64,000 nt of DNA from Saccharopolyspora dendranthemae. GTDB taxonomy: Bacteria; Actinomycetota; Actinomycetes; Mycobacteriales; Pseudonocardiaceae. Numbering within the stretch: the first letter of the stretch is position 1; each line of letters begins with the position of its first letter. The position numbers and the translations under genes are program-made. Positions 29,120 to 38,853 of this stretch are shown piece by piece. The stretch spans positions 1,302,001 to 1,366,000 of the forward strand of contig NZ_VIWX01000002.1 in NCBI RefSeq assembly GCF_007829955.1, written 5' to 3'. Below the pieces are notes generated by a model. It was given only the letters and a program-made list of their open reading frames with translations, searched no databases and was not told the DNA's origin.

Positions 29120-30566
29120 TGCCGGAGTCCTTCTGCAGGGCCTTCTTCTGGACCTTGCCCATCTCGTTGCGCGGCAGCGCGTCGCGGTAGCGGACCTCGC
29201 GCGGGCGCTTGTGCGGGGTGAGCAGCCGGGCGACGTGGTCGGCCAGCTCGGTGTCGGCGGCGTCCTGGCCGGGAACCCGCACCACCCAGGCGATGATGCG
29301 CTCGCCGAGGTCGGCGTCGGCCTCGCCGGTGACGGCCACCTCGGCCACCGCCGGGTGCTCCAGCAGGCAGTTCTCGATCTCGCCGGCGCCGATCTTGTAG
29401 CCGCCGCTCTTGATGATGTCGGTGGCCTTCCGGCCGACGATCCGGATGTAACCGTCAGGAGCGCGGGTGGCCATGTCGCCCGTGCGGAACCAGCCGGCGG
29501 CGAACGCGGCATCGGTGGCGTCCGGGCGGTTGAGGTACCCGCTGAACAGGTTGTCGCCGCGCACCAGGATCTCGCCGACGGTCTCGTCGTCGCTGGTGGC
29601 GATCTCCGCGCCCTGCTCGTCCACGAGCTTGAGCTCGACCCCGGCGAAGGGCTTGCCGACGTAGCCCGGGCGGCGGTCGCCGTCGGCGCGCACGCCGCAG
29701 TTCATGATCGTCTCGCTCATGCCGTAGCGCTCCACGACGCGCTGACCGGTGAGCCGCTCGATCCGCTCGTGCTCGACCGCGGGCAACGCAGCCGAGCCCG
29801 AGACCAGCAGGCGTGCCTTGCCGACCGCGCGGCCGATCTGCGGATCGTTCTCGGCGTCCTCGGCCAGCCGGTGGTACATCGTCGGCACGCCGAACATCAT
29901 CGTGGCCGGACCGGCGAGCTCCTCGGCGATCGCCTGCGAGGAGAACTTGCCCAGGTGGTGCGCGGTTCCGCCGAGCCGGATCGGCCCGAGCGTGCCGAGG
30001 ATCAGCCCGTGCACGTGGAACAGCGGCAGCGCGTGCGCCAGCACGTCGGCCGAGGTCCACTCCCACGCCTCGGCCAGGGCGTCGAGGTTGGCGCTCAGCG
30101 CGCGACGCGGGAGCACGACGCCCTTGGGCGGGCCGGTGGTCCCGGAGGTGTAGACGATCAGCGCCGGCGCGTCGGCCGCGACCTCGGCGGGCAGCTGGCT
30201 ACCGCGCGCGCTCAGGTCGATCTCGGCGATCTCCACCCCGTCGAGCCCCGCGGGCGGGGTGAATCCCGGCTCGGCGAGCAGCAGCTCGGGCTCGCTGTCG
30301 CCCAGGATGTGGGCGAGTTCCCGCTCCCCCACCTTCGGGTTGACCGGCACCACGGCGACGCCCGCGGCGAGACCGCCGATGACCGCCGCCGCGGTCTCCA
30401 GCGTGTTGGTGGCCCACACGGCGACGCGGCGCTTGCCCGCGACCCGCTCGGCGATGGCTCCGGCGAGACCGGCCAGTTCCCGGTAGGTCAGGGCGCGCGG
30501 ACCGAACCGCAGCGCCTCGGTGTCGTCTGGTTCGCGCAGCTTCGGGAACAGCACCTGGTCGGCCAT
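29112..30566 (-). CDS. matB: Malonyl-CoA synthetase (MatB type)
   Basis: A 484-residue AMP-forming ligase. MatB-like features are YTSGTTGPPKGVVLPRRALSAN split around the P-loop, LPLFHVHGLILG, MFGVPTMYHRLAED, ERYGMSETI and the C-terminal NEMGKVQKKAL. It makes malonyl-CoA (often methylmalonyl-CoA too) from free malonate, useful for polyketide or fatty-acid building blocks. GGAGGT lies five bases before the ATG; the longer frame crosses the promoter region and is rejected. Divergent from a GntR regulator. Confidence 0.9.
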   Translation of the reverse strand: MADQVLFPKLREPDDTEALRFGPRALTYRELAGLAGAIAERVAGKRRVAVWATNTLETAAAVIGGLAAGVAVVPVNPKVGERELAHILGDSEPELLLAEPGFTPPAGLDGVEIAEIDLSARGSQLPAEVAADAPALIVYTSGTTGPPKGVVLPRRALSANLDALAEAWEWTSADVLAHALPLFHVHGLILGTLGPIRLGGTAHHLGKFSSQAIAEELAGPATMMFGVPTMYHRLAEDAENDPQIGRAVGKARLLVSGSAALPAVEHERIERLTGQRVVERYGMSETIMNCGVRADGDRRPGYVGKPFAGVELKLVDEQGAEIATSDDETVGEILVRGDNLFSGYLNRPDATDAAFAAGWFRTGDMATRAPDGYIRIVGRKATDIIKSGGYKIGAGEIENCLLEHPAVAEVAVTGEADADLGERIIAWVVRVPGQDAADTELADHVARLLTPHKRPREVRYRDALPRNEMGKVQKKALQKDSGNG

Positions 30567-30646
30567 GGCCACCTCCGGGTCCTCACCGGGCAATTTCTCA
30601 CCGGCGGATGCGCGCCGCCCGGCGAAGCCCGGGTCAGCACTGGTCC

Positions 30647-30718
30647 ACTGGCTGATCCAACTTTTGCCGTTGTGGACGAAACGAGTCAAGGGAATGTGGC
30701 AGAATTGGCTCAGCCAGT
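30647..30718. promoter_or_regulatory. Inverted operator pair between matB and gntR
   Basis: ACTGGCTGATCCAA (30647-30660) is the inverted copy of TTGGCTCAGCCAGT (30705-30718) with one mismatch, with 44 bases between. Each also holds a small palindrome (TGGCT-CA-GCCA type). Likely sites for the divergent GntR regulator acting on matB. Confidence 0.5.
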
Positions 30719-30747
30719 TTGCCTCTTTCGAATTCTGGAGCGCATCG

Positions 30748-31449
30748 GTGTCCGACTCCCTCCGCCCGCTCACCCGCCCGCGCCTCTACGAGCAGGTCGT
30801 GCAGCGGTTGCGCGAGCACGTCGCCGACTCCGGGTTGCGAGCGGGCGACCGCCTCCCGCCCGAACGGACCCTCGCCGAGCAGCTGGGCGTGAGCCGAGCC
30901 TCGGTCAAGCAGGCGATCGTGGTCCTGGAGGTGCAGGGCCTGGTCGAGGTCCGGCACGGCGGCGGCACCTACCTGCTGCGCGAGTCGCTGGAAGCCGAAC
31001 CGGTCGAGGAGCTCGTGGAGCGCAAGCGGCGGCTGCCCGACGTGCTCGACGCCCGCGAGGGTCTGGAGACCAAGCTCGCCGAGCTCGCCGCTCAGCGGCG
31101 CACCGACGAGGACATGGCCGAGATCGACGCCGCGCTGGAGGCGATGCGCGGCGAGATCGACTCCGGGCAGATCGGGCAGGACGGCGACCGGCGGTTCCAC
31201 GCCGCGGTGACCACCGCCGCGCACAGCGCGCTGCTCGAGGAGTTCATGCGCACCATCGCCCGGGAGATCGCCGAGAGCCGCACCGAGTCGCTGCGCCAGC
31301 CGCGCAGGCCGTCGAAGTCGCTGGCGCAGCACGAGCGCATCGCCGACGCCATCCGCGGCGGCGACGCCAAGGCCGCCGCCTCGGCGATGGGCCGTCACCT
31401 GCGCACGGTCAGCCGGGTCCGCTTGCTCGACTGGGACCCCGAGGCCTGA
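30748..31449 (+). CDS. GntR-family regulator, FadR/FCD type
   Basis: 233 residues: winged helix at about 10-75 (LYEQVVQRLREHVADSG, GDRLPPERTLAEQLGVSRASVKQAI, GGGTYLL) and a helical FCD ligand domain (about 90-230) with RRFHAAVTTAAHS and HERIADAIRGGD. The GTG has TGGAG eight bases upstream; upstream in-frame codons lie in the intergenic operator region. It probably controls the divergent malonyl-CoA synthetase operon in response to malonate or an acyl-CoA (inference from position). Confidence 0.9.
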   Translation: MSDSLRPLTRPRLYEQVVQRLREHVADSGLRAGDRLPPERTLAEQLGVSRASVKQAIVVLEVQGLVEVRHGGGTYLLRESLEAEPVEELVERKRRLPDVLDAREGLETKLAELAAQRRTDEDMAEIDAALEAMRGEIDSGQIGQDGDRRFHAAVTTAAHSALLEEFMRTIAREIAESRTESLRQPRRPSKSLAQHERIADAIRGGDAKAAASAMGRHLRTVSRVRLLDWDPEA

Positions 31450-31487
31450 TCGGAGGTTCACCGGATAGGCTGCCGCAGGTTTCTCTC

Positions 31488-31988
31488 GTGGGGGTCAGCG
31501 CTTCGGTGATCGGCTGGTTGTTGGGCACGGCGGGCACCGCTGCCCTGGGCGCGGTCTTCCCGCTGGTGAACATCGAGCTCTACCTGCTCGGCGTGGTCCC
31601 GTCGGTGCAGAGCGTCCCGTGGTGGGCGTTCGCCCTCGCGGCCGCGGTCGGCCAGGTCGCCGCGAAGACGGTGTTCTACCTCGCGGGCAAGGGCGGCTTC
31701 GCGCTCGGCGAGCGGCTCAGCAAGCGGGTGCAGAAGGAGCGCACCGGTCGCTGGGCGGCGTGGGTGGAGCGGTTCCACCAGCGCACCAGCGAGCACCCCT
31801 GGTGGGGCATGGGCGTCCTGGCCATCACCGCCGTCCCGGGCATCCCGCCGTTCAGCCTGATGTCGCTGCTCTCCGGTGCTGCGGGTCTCCCGCTGCTCGG
31901 TTTCCTCGCGGCCAGCCTGGTCGGGCGCATCGGGCACTTCCTCCTGGTGGCCGGCGCTCCTGAGCTCGTCAGCTGGCTCGGTTCCTGA
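31488..31988 (+). CDS. VTT/DedA-like small membrane protein
   Basis: 166 residues with four to five hydrophobic segments and the VTT (SNARE-associated Golgi) pattern: NIELYLLGVVPSV, AAAVGQVAAKTVFYLAGKGG and TAVPGIPPFSLMSLLSG. Family members are linked to lipid scrambling or membrane homeostasis; the role here is unknown. The start codon is uncertain: this GTG, or a GTG six codons later; neither has a strong ribosome site. It follows gntR by 38 bp. Confidence 0.75.
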   Translation: MGVSASVIGWLLGTAGTAALGAVFPLVNIELYLLGVVPSVQSVPWWAFALAAAVGQVAAKTVFYLAGKGGFALGERLSKRVQKERTGRWAAWVERFHQRTSEHPWWGMGVLAITAVPGIPPFSLMSLLSGAAGLPLLGFLAASLVGRIGHFLLVAGAPELVSWLGS

Positions 31989-32072
31989 CCCGAACCGGTG
32001 GTGCGCGCATAGTTCGGCCGCGCAACGGGAATCCCCGGATCGATCCGCGTTCGCGACGAGGGGAGCCGACCG

Positions 32073-34181
32073 ATGGCCAGCGGCGATGCCAAGCACGAGC
32101 AGCTCGACGGAGTTCGCGCCGATGCCGATGACACCGAACTGACCACCCAGCAGGGCGTGCGCATCGACCACACCGACGACTCGTTGCAGGCGGGCGAACG
32201 CGGTCCCACGCTGCTGGAGGACTTCCACTTCCGGGAGAAGGTCACCCACTTCGACCACGAGCGGATCCCGGAGCGCGTGGTGCACGCGCGCGGCGCCGGC
32301 GCCTACGGCCACTTCCAGCCCTACGACGGTTGGCTGGCCGACTACACCGCGGCGAAGTTCCTGACCGACCCGGAGGTGAGCACGCCGCTGTTCGTGCGGT
32401 TCTCCACCGTCGCGGGGTCGCGCGGTTCCGCCGACACCGTTCGGGACGTGCGCGGGTTCGCCACCAAGTTCTACACCGAGCAGGGCAACTACGACCTGGT
32501 CGGCAACAACTTCCCGGTGTTCTTCATCCAGGACGGCATCAAGTTCCCGGACTTCGTGCACGCGGTCAAACCCGAGCCGCACAACGAGATCCCGCAGGCG
32601 GCGTCGGCGCACGACACGCTCTGGGACTTCGTCTCGCTGCAGCCGGAGACGCTGCACACGATCATGTGGCTGATGTCCGACCGGGCGATCCCGCGCAGCT
32701 ACCGCATGATGCAGGGCTTCGGCGTGCACACCTTCCGGCTGGTCAACGCCCAGGGCAAGGGCACGTTCGTGAAGTTCCACTGGAAGCCGGTGCTCGGCAG
32801 CCACTCGCTGGTGTGGGACGAGTGCCAGAAGATCGCCGGTGCGGACGCCGACTTCAACCGCCGCGACCTGTGGGACGCCATCGAGGGCGGCCGGTTCCCC
32901 GAGTGGGAGCTGGGAGTGCAGCTGGTCGAGGAGTCCGACGAGTTCGCGTTCGACTTCGACCTGCTGGACGCCACGAAGATCATCCCCGAGGAGCAGGTCC
33001 CGGTCCGGCCAGTGGGCAAGATGGTGCTCGACCGCAACCCGGACAACTTCTTCGCCGAGACCGAGCAGATCGCCTTCCACACCGCCAACGTGGTGCCGGG
33101 CATCGACTTCACCAACGATCCGCTGCTGCAGGCCCGCAACTTCTCCTACCTGGACACGCAGCTGATCCGCCTGGGCGGGCCGAACTTCGCGCAGATCCCG
33201 ATCAACCGCCCGGTCGCCGAGGTCTCGACCAACCAGCGAGACGGCTACGGGCAGCAGCGGATCCACCGCGGAACGACCAGCTACACGCCCAACACCCTCG
33301 GCGGTGGGTGCCCGGCGATCGCCGACTCCGAGGTGTTCAAGCACTACCAGGCCAGAGTGGACGGAGACAAGATCCGCCGCCGCAGCGAGAGCTTCTCCGA
33401 CCACTTCAGCCAGCCCACGCTGTTCTGGAACAGCATGGCGCGCTGGGAGAAGGAGCACATCGTCGAGGCGTTCCGGTTCGAGCTGGGCAAGGTCGGCGAC
33501 CAGGGGGTGCGCGAACGCGTGCTCGGCGAGCTCAACCACATCGACCACGACCTGGCCGCTGCCGTCGCGCACGGGATCGGCCTGGAAGCACCCGCGGGCA
33601 GCACCGAGAACCACGGGCGCAGCTCACCGGCGTTGAGCCAGGCCAACTCCCCCACCGAGTCCGTCGAGACCCGCAAGGTCGCGGTCCTGGTCGCCGACGG
33701 CGTGGACGCCCCTGCGGTGCAGCAGCTGCGCCGCGAGCTGTCCGAGCTCGGCGCGGTCGCCGAGGTCCTCGGGGCCGGTCACGACGGGAAGGTGCGCAGC
33801 GCCGACGGATCCGAAGTGGACGTCGACGTCGCGGCGCGCACGGCGATGTCGGTGGTCTACGACGCGGTGTTCGTGCCCGGTGGGGCCGAGAGCGCGCGGA
33901 CGCTCGCCGCCGACGGGCACGCCGTGCACTTCGTCGCCGAGGCCTACAAGCACCACAAGACCATCGCCGCCAGCGATGAGGGCGTGGACGTGGTGCGTCA
34001 GGCCGGAGTCGCCGAACGGGCGCGGGAGCTCGCCGAGCGCGACGGGTTCGCCGCCGACGGGGGCGTCGTGCTGGGCGCGAGCACCGGCGGGTCGTTGCCG
34101 GAGCGCTTCGTCGAGGAGTTCGCGGCCGCTCTCGGCAGGCACCGGGAGTGGGACCGGGACACGTCCTCCGTTCCCGCCTGA
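32073..34181 (+). CDS. katE: Large-subunit catalase, KatE/HPII type
   Basis: A 702-residue heme catalase. Catalytic His71 is in [15 protein letters not shown]; heme-side motifs include [31 protein letters not shown] and [18 protein letters not shown]. The last 170 residues are the flavodoxin/DJ-1-like domain found only in large catalases ([22 protein letters not shown]) without the usual nucleophilic Cys. It removes H2O2 in the cytoplasm. GAGGGGAG is eight bases upstream of the ATG. Monocistronic. Confidence 0.96.
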   Translation: MASGDAKHEQLDGVRADADDTELTTQQGVRIDHTDDSLQAGERGPTLLEDFHFREKVTHFDHERIPERVVHARGAGAYGHFQPYDGWLADYTAAKFLTDPEVSTPLFVRFSTVAGSRGSADTVRDVRGFATKFYTEQGNYDLVGNNFPVFFIQDGIKFPDFVHAVKPEPHNEIPQAASAHDTLWDFVSLQPETLHTIMWLMSDRAIPRSYRMMQGFGVHTFRLVNAQGKGTFVKFHWKPVLGSHSLVWDECQKIAGADADFNRRDLWDAIEGGRFPEWELGVQLVEESDEFAFDFDLLDATKIIPEEQVPVRPVGKMVLDRNPDNFFAETEQIAFHTANVVPGIDFTNDPLLQARNFSYLDTQLIRLGGPNFAQIPINRPVAEVSTNQRDGYGQQRIHRGTTSYTPNTLGGGCPAIADSEVFKHYQARVDGDKIRRRSESFSDHFSQPTLFWNSMARWEKEHIVEAFRFELGKVGDQGVRERVLGELNHIDHDLAAAVAHGIGLEAPAGSTENHGRSSPALSQANSPTESVETRKVAVLVADGVDAPAVQQLRRELSELGAVAEVLGAGHDGKVRSADGSEVDVDVAARTAMSVVYDAVFVPGGAESARTLAADGHAVHFVAEAYKHHKTIAASDEGVDVVRQAGVAERARELAERDGFAADGGVVLGASTGGSLPERFVEEFAAALGRHREWDRDTSSVPA

Positions 34182-34328
34182 TAGTTCCCGCTCCGCACGA
34201 TTCGCGCGTTCTGCGACGATCACCCGCAGACCTCGGCGCGCACGGAGGGTGATGTTGAGTACCAGTCGGGTCACACTCCGCGAGGTCGTCCGGGGCATCC
34301 GGGGTGCGATCTTCTAACGTGCGGGCCC

Positions 34329-35786
34329 GTGAACATTCTGCGAACGCTGCCCGTCGAGGACGTCCTCGCCCGGGGTGAGCGGAGCGGCTTGGTCCGCAGG
34401 CTCACCGGCAAGGAGCTCGTCGGGTTCGGCATCGGAATCATCATCGGCACCGGTGTCTTCACCCTCGCCGGGGTGGAAGCCAAGGACCACGCCGGTCCCG
34501 CCGTGGTGCTGTCCTTCATCATCGGCGGCATCGTGGCCGCGCTGGCGGCGTTGGCCTACGCCGAGCTGGCCTCCGCGGTGCCCACCGCCGGCAGCGCGTA
34601 CACCTACGCCTACGCGACGCTGGGCGAGCTGTTCGCCTGGATCATCGGCTGGGACCTGCTGCTGGAGTTCGCCCTGGGCGCGGCGGTGGTGTCGCGGAGC
34701 TGGTCGGGCTACATCGCCAACCTGCTCGGCCTGCCGGAGGCGTGGTTCGGCGAGGACGCCACGGTCAACTTCGGCGCCATCCTGATCATCGCGGTGCTGA
34801 CCGCGGTGGCGGTCATCGGCATCCGCGAGTCCTCCTGGGTGACCAACGCGCTGGTCGTGGTCAAGGTCGCCGTGTGCGTGCTGGTCATCGTGGCCGGGCT
34901 GTTCTTCTTCAACGGCGCCAATCTGCACCCGTTCATCCCGCCGGCCCAGCCCGCGGAGAGCGGAGCCACCGTGCTGGAGCAGCCGCTGGTGTCGGCTCTG
35001 CTCGGCTTGGACCAGTCGGTCTACGGCTTCGGCGGCGTTCTCACCGCCGCTGCCATCGTGTTCTTCGCCTACACCGGTTTCGAGGCGCTGGCCAACCTCG
35101 GCGAGGAGACCAAGCGCCCGCACCGCGACCTGCCGACCGGTCTGCTGGGCAGCCTCATCGTGTGCACGCTGCTCTACGTCCTGGTGGCCGTCGTGCTGGC
35201 CGCGATGGTCGACTACCGGCAGATCGACGAAGGGGCTCCGCTGGCCGCGGCGTTCCAATCCGTCGGCCAGCCGTGGGTGGCCGCGTTGATCTCGCTCGGC
35301 GCGGTGACCGGCCTGACCTCGGTCATGATGGTGGAGCTGGTGACGATCGGGCGCATCGGCTTCGCGATGAGCCGCGACGGCCTGCTGCCGCCGAAGCTCT
35401 CGCAGGTCCACTCGAAGTGGGGCACCCCGCACCGGATGACCATCGGTGGCGCCGTGGTGATCATGCTGCTCGGCGGGTTCATCCCCATCTCGGAGCTGTC
35501 CGACATGGTCAGCATCGGCGCGCTGTCCGGGTTCCTGATCGTGGCGCTGGCCGTGCCGGTGCTGCGGCGGACCAAGCCGGACCTGCACCGGCCGTTCCGG
35601 ATGCCGCTGTCGCCGGTGCTGCCGGTCATCACCGCCGTGGCGTGCCTGTACCTCATGTCGAACCTCGACGTGATCACCTGGCTGCGGTTCGCCGCGTGGC
35701 TGGTGCTGGGCCTGGTGATCTACTTCGCCTACGGCCGCACGCACGCACACCTCGCGCGGCGCACCGGTCAGGCGACCGAGGACTGA
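34329..35786 (+). CDS. APC-family amino-acid permease, cationic amino-acid transporter type
   Basis: A 485-residue, roughly 12-helix permease. Characteristic are the first helix GFGIGIIIGTGVFTLAG, SFIIGGIVAALAALAYAELA, AGSAYTYAYATLGE and FFAYTGFEALANLGEE. It resembles the YfnA/CAT group that imports amino acids by proton coupling; the substrate is unknown. GTG start without a clear Shine-Dalgarno; TCTAAC lies ten bases before it, so a very short leader is possible. Confidence 0.9.
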   Translation: MNILRTLPVEDVLARGERSGLVRRLTGKELVGFGIGIIIGTGVFTLAGVEAKDHAGPAVVLSFIIGGIVAALAALAYAELASAVPTAGSAYTYAYATLGELFAWIIGWDLLLEFALGAAVVSRSWSGYIANLLGLPEAWFGEDATVNFGAILIIAVLTAVAVIGIRESSWVTNALVVVKVAVCVLVIVAGLFFFNGANLHPFIPPAQPAESGATVLEQPLVSALLGLDQSVYGFGGVLTAAAIVFFAYTGFEALANLGEETKRPHRDLPTGLLGSLIVCTLLYVLVAVVLAAMVDYRQIDEGAPLAAAFQSVGQPWVAALISLGAVTGLTSVMMVELVTIGRIGFAMSRDGLLPPKLSQVHSKWGTPHRMTIGGAVVIMLLGGFIPISELSDMVSIGALSGFLIVALAVPVLRRTKPDLHRPFRMPLSPVLPVITAVACLYLMSNLDVITWLRFAAWLVLGLVIYFAYGRTHAHLARRTGQATED

Positions 35787-35850
35787 GCGACGGGCACCGC
35801 CGATCGGAGCTACGGTCGGTGGTGCCCCAGTCCACCACCTTGGAGGTTCG

Positions 35851-36018
35851 ATGAATCCGGAGACGCCCGAGGCCGACGCCGCGGAGCAGCTGCGCCGAGC
35901 CGAGGACCTGCCCGAGGACGACGAGGCCGGGCCGACCGAGACGCCGTTCGACGCGGACCCGGCCGACGTCTCCGAGCAGTACCGGGCGGTCCCGGTCGAG
36001 GACGACTACGACCGCTGA
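35851..36018 (+). CDS. Small acidic protein (55 aa)
   Basis: Encodes 55 residues beginning MNPETPEADAAEQLRRAEDL and ending PVEDDYDR, very rich in Asp, Glu and Pro and probably unstructured. GGAGG sits five bases before the ATG, and a perfect terminator hairpin starts nine bases after the stop, both supporting a real gene. No function recognised. Confidence 0.7.
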   Translation: MNPETPEADAAEQLRRAEDLPEDDEAGPTETPFDADPADVSEQYRAVPVEDDYDR

Positions 36019-36026
36019 CCGCCACG

Positions 36027-36065
36027 ACGACGCCGGGCCCCCGGTTGCCGGGGGCCCGGCGTCGT
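36027..36065. terminator. Perfect 18-bp bidirectional terminator
   Basis: ACGACGCCGGGCCCCCGG and its full complement around a three-base loop, between the convergent small acidic gene and the GlcD-like oxidase (whose stop is two bases away). No T-tract. Confidence 0.8.
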
Positions 36066-36066
36066 C

Positions 36067-37437
36067 TCATGGCAGGACCCGCGTGGGGTTGAGGATGTTG
36101 TGGGGGTCGAGGGCGCTCTTGATCGCGCGCGAGGCCCACAGCCCCGTCTCGTCGAGCTCCCGCCCCAGCCACGCCCGCTTGAGCTGGCCGACGCCGTGCT
36201 CGCCGGTGATGGTGCCGCCCAGGTCCAGGCCGAGCCGCATGATCGCGTCGAAGGCCTGCTGCGCACGTTCGGTCTCGGCCGCGTCCGCGTCGTCGAAGGC
36301 GACCACGGGGTGCATGTTCCCATCACCGGCGTGCCCGGAGCACAGCACTTGCACGCGGTGATGCTCGGCGATGCGCTGCAACCCCTCGACCAGGTCGGCC
36401 AGGTGCCTGCGCGGCACGCACACGTCGTCGATGAGCAGCGCCTTGCCGAGCTTCTCGTGGGCGTCGCCGACCAGTCGGCGGGCCTGCATCAGCATCTCGC
36501 CCTCGGCGGCGCTGTCGGAGACCACGACCTCGGCCGCGCCTCTCGCACGGGCCACCTCGCCGAAGGCGGCGAGGTCGGCCGGGGCCTGGTCGCCCCGATC
36601 GGACTGCACCAGCAACATCGCGGCCATGCCCTCGGGGAAACCGAGGTCGGCGATCTGCTGGACCGCCTTGACCGACGAGGCGTCCATGAACTCCAGCACC
36701 GAGGGGCGGTGACCTCCGGCGAGGTAGCCGGTGACGGTGCGGGCGGCGTCGACGACCTCGGGGAAGAACGCGACGGCGGTCAGCGGCTGGGCTTCCGCCG
36801 GGCGCAGCGCCACGGTCACCTCGGTGACCACGCCGAGTGTTCCCTCGGCGCCGACCACCAGTCGCGTCAGGTCGTAGCCGGCGACGCCCTTGGCGGTGCG
36901 GCGACCCGCGCGCATCACCCGGCCATCGGCCAGCACGACCTCCAGCCCGCGGACGAAGTCACCGGTCACGCCGTACTTCACGCAGCACATGCCGCCGGCG
37001 TTGGTGGAGACGTTGCCGCCGATGGTGGAGATGCTGCGCGAACCCGGGTCCGGCGGGTAGAACAGGCCCTTCTCGGCCACGGTGGCGGCGAGCACGCCGT
37101 TGACCACGCCCGGCTGCACCACCGCCAGCTGCTCCTCGGCGTCGACGTCGAGGATGGCGTCCATCTTCTCCAGCGACAGCAGCAGGCAACCGTCGAGCGC
37201 GTTGGCCGCACCGGACAGGCCCGACCGCGCTCCCTGCGGCACGACCGGCACCCGGTTGTCGTGGGCCCACTTCAGCACCGCCGAGACGTCACCGGTGTCG
37301 CGCGCCCGCACCAGCGCCAGCGGGGTTCCCGCCGGGCAGAACGTGGCCCGGTCCCTGCTGTGCGCGGTCAGCACGTCCGGATCGTCGAACACACGGCCTC
37401 CGGGCAGCAGCTCCCGCAGCGCGTCGGTGGAGATCAT
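36067..37437 (-). CDS. FAD-dependent hydroxyacid dehydrogenase (GlcD-like)
   Basis: A 456-residue FAD_binding_4/FAD-oxidase_C protein. The PCMH domain has VVPQGARSGLSGAANA, DPGSRSISTIGGNVSTNAGG and GAEGTLGVVTEV; the C-terminal domain has GHAGDGNMHP (metal/substrate) and GEHGVGQLKR. It oxidises a 2-hydroxyacid such as glycolate or D-lactate. Last gene of aminotransferase-permease-oxidase on minus; an alanine/serine-glyoxylate-type aminotransferase in the same run favours glycolate, giving glyoxylate (inference). AGAAGAGG precedes the ATG. Confidence 0.9.
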   Translation of the reverse strand: MISTDALRELLPGGRVFDDPDVLTAHSRDRATFCPAGTPLALVRARDTGDVSAVLKWAHDNRVPVVPQGARSGLSGAANALDGCLLLSLEKMDAILDVDAEEQLAVVQPGVVNGVLAATVAEKGLFYPPDPGSRSISTIGGNVSTNAGGMCCVKYGVTGDFVRGLEVVLADGRVMRAGRRTAKGVAGYDLTRLVVGAEGTLGVVTEVTVALRPAEAQPLTAVAFFPEVVDAARTVTGYLAGGHRPSVLEFMDASSVKAVQQIADLGFPEGMAAMLLVQSDRGDQAPADLAAFGEVARARGAAEVVVSDSAAEGEMLMQARRLVGDAHEKLGKALLIDDVCVPRRHLADLVEGLQRIAEHHRVQVLCSGHAGDGNMHPVVAFDDADAAETERAQQAFDAIMRLGLDLGGTITGEHGVGQLKRAWLGRELDETGLWASRAIKSALDPHNILNPTRVLP

Positions 37438-37585
37438 CGCCTCTTCTCTCCCAGGCTTCGAACGCAGGTCCTCCCGGTGCGAACCTAGACGGCCGAACGG
37501 ACCGATCCCAGCCCGTGTGACCTTCTCCCCTCCCCACCCGCGCCGACTCGCGCACGATGACGCGGGGGGTTCTCCGGAGCGGCGG

Positions 37586-38851
37586 TCAGTTGATCCCGGG
37601 GAGGATCATGGTGATCCAGACGACGACCGGTGCGATGACGACCATGGCTCCGCCGTAGAGGGCGAGTCCCTTGAACACCGAATCCCGTTCGGGCTCACGG
37701 GAGTTGGCGAGCATGATGGCGCCACTGGTGGAGAACGGGCTGATGTCGACCACCGTCGAGGCGATCGCCAGTGCGGCGACCATGCCGGCCACTCCCACCT
37801 GACCGGCGGCCATGAGCGGCACCGCGAGCGGGATCAGGGCACCGAGCAGACCGGTCGACGACGCGAAGGCCGACACCACCGCGCCGATGAGGCACAGCAG
37901 GAACGCCGACAGCAGCGGGACGCCGATGCTGCTGACCGCGTGGCTCACGTAGTCCACGGTGCCCAGCTCCTGCAGCACGCTGACGTACGTGAGCACGCCG
38001 CAGATCAGCAGCACGGTCGGCCAGGTGACGTTCTTGACCGCATCGCGGTGCGCCTGCGGGGAGATCACGCCGAGCACCACGGCGACGGTGATCGCCACCA
38101 GTCCGATGTCGAGCTCCAGGAACAGCGTCAGCACGACCATCGTCAGGATGCCCAGCAGGGTCAGCGCCTTGTCCCGGCTCATCTCCACCCGTGTCAGCAG
38201 CGCGTCATCGCGCGCCGCCCCGGGTGCGTCCGCCGGGACCGGGAGCTCTGCGGGCCTCCGGCCTCCCAGCAGGACGAAGGCGACCGCCGCGAAGACCAGG
38301 TTGAGCGCGAAGCTGGCGAAGAAGAGGAACAGCGGGCTGCCGGGGAGTCCGCTGTCGTCGACGACGCCGTTGACGATGACGCCGAACACCGAGATCGGCG
38401 AGAAGCCGCCGACCATCGTGCCGTGCACGACCATCACCGACATCAGCAGCGGGCTGATCCCGTGCCGGGCGGCCAGTCCCATCGCGACCGGCGCGATGAT
38501 CGCCACGGCCGCGGGCGGCACCGCACCGATGGCGGTCAGCAGCGCCGAGACCGCGAGCATCACCCACGGCACCAGCGCGAGCCTGCCCCGCACCAGCTGC
38601 ACCGACCGGTAGACCAGCCAGTCGATGGTGCCGTCGGCCCGGGCGATGGCGAACAGGTAGGTCACGCCGACGAGGACCATGAAGATGTCGCCGGGGAATC
38701 CGGCGAGGATGCCGTCGGAGTCCATGCCGCCGGCCAGCGTGCCGACCAGGAACGCCGCGGCGAAGGCCAGCGCTCCCATGTTCACCGAGAACACGCCGGT
38801 GATGACGAAGATCGCCACCAGGGCCAGGATCGAGATGAGCTCGGCGGACAT
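37586..38851 (-). CDS. MatC/SLC13-like dicarboxylate permease
   Basis: A 421-residue protein with about 11-12 hydrophobic segments, MatC_N-type start (ALAFAAAFLVGTLAGGMDSDGILAGFPGDIF) and repeated hairpins SPISVFGVIVNGV and VDISPFSTSGAIMLAN. Relatives import malonate or other C3/C4 dicarboxylates. The ATG follows GGGGGAG by seven bases and overlaps the aminotransferase stop region, so the two are coupled. Probably imports the acid used by the flanking enzymes. The real substrate is not determined by sequence. Confidence 0.85.
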   Translation of the reverse strand: MSAELISILALVAIFVITGVFSVNMGALAFAAAFLVGTLAGGMDSDGILAGFPGDIFMVLVGVTYLFAIARADGTIDWLVYRSVQLVRGRLALVPWVMLAVSALLTAIGAVPPAAVAIIAPVAMGLAARHGISPLLMSVMVVHGTMVGGFSPISVFGVIVNGVVDDSGLPGSPLFLFFASFALNLVFAAVAFVLLGGRRPAELPVPADAPGAARDDALLTRVEMSRDKALTLLGILTMVVLTLFLELDIGLVAITVAVVLGVISPQAHRDAVKNVTWPTVLLICGVLTYVSVLQELGTVDYVSHAVSSIGVPLLSAFLLCLIGAVVSAFASSTGLLGALIPLAVPLMAAGQVGVAGMVAALAIASTVVDISPFSTSGAIMLANSREPERDSVFKGLALYGGAMVVIAPVVVWITMILPGIN

Positions 38852-38853
38852 CG

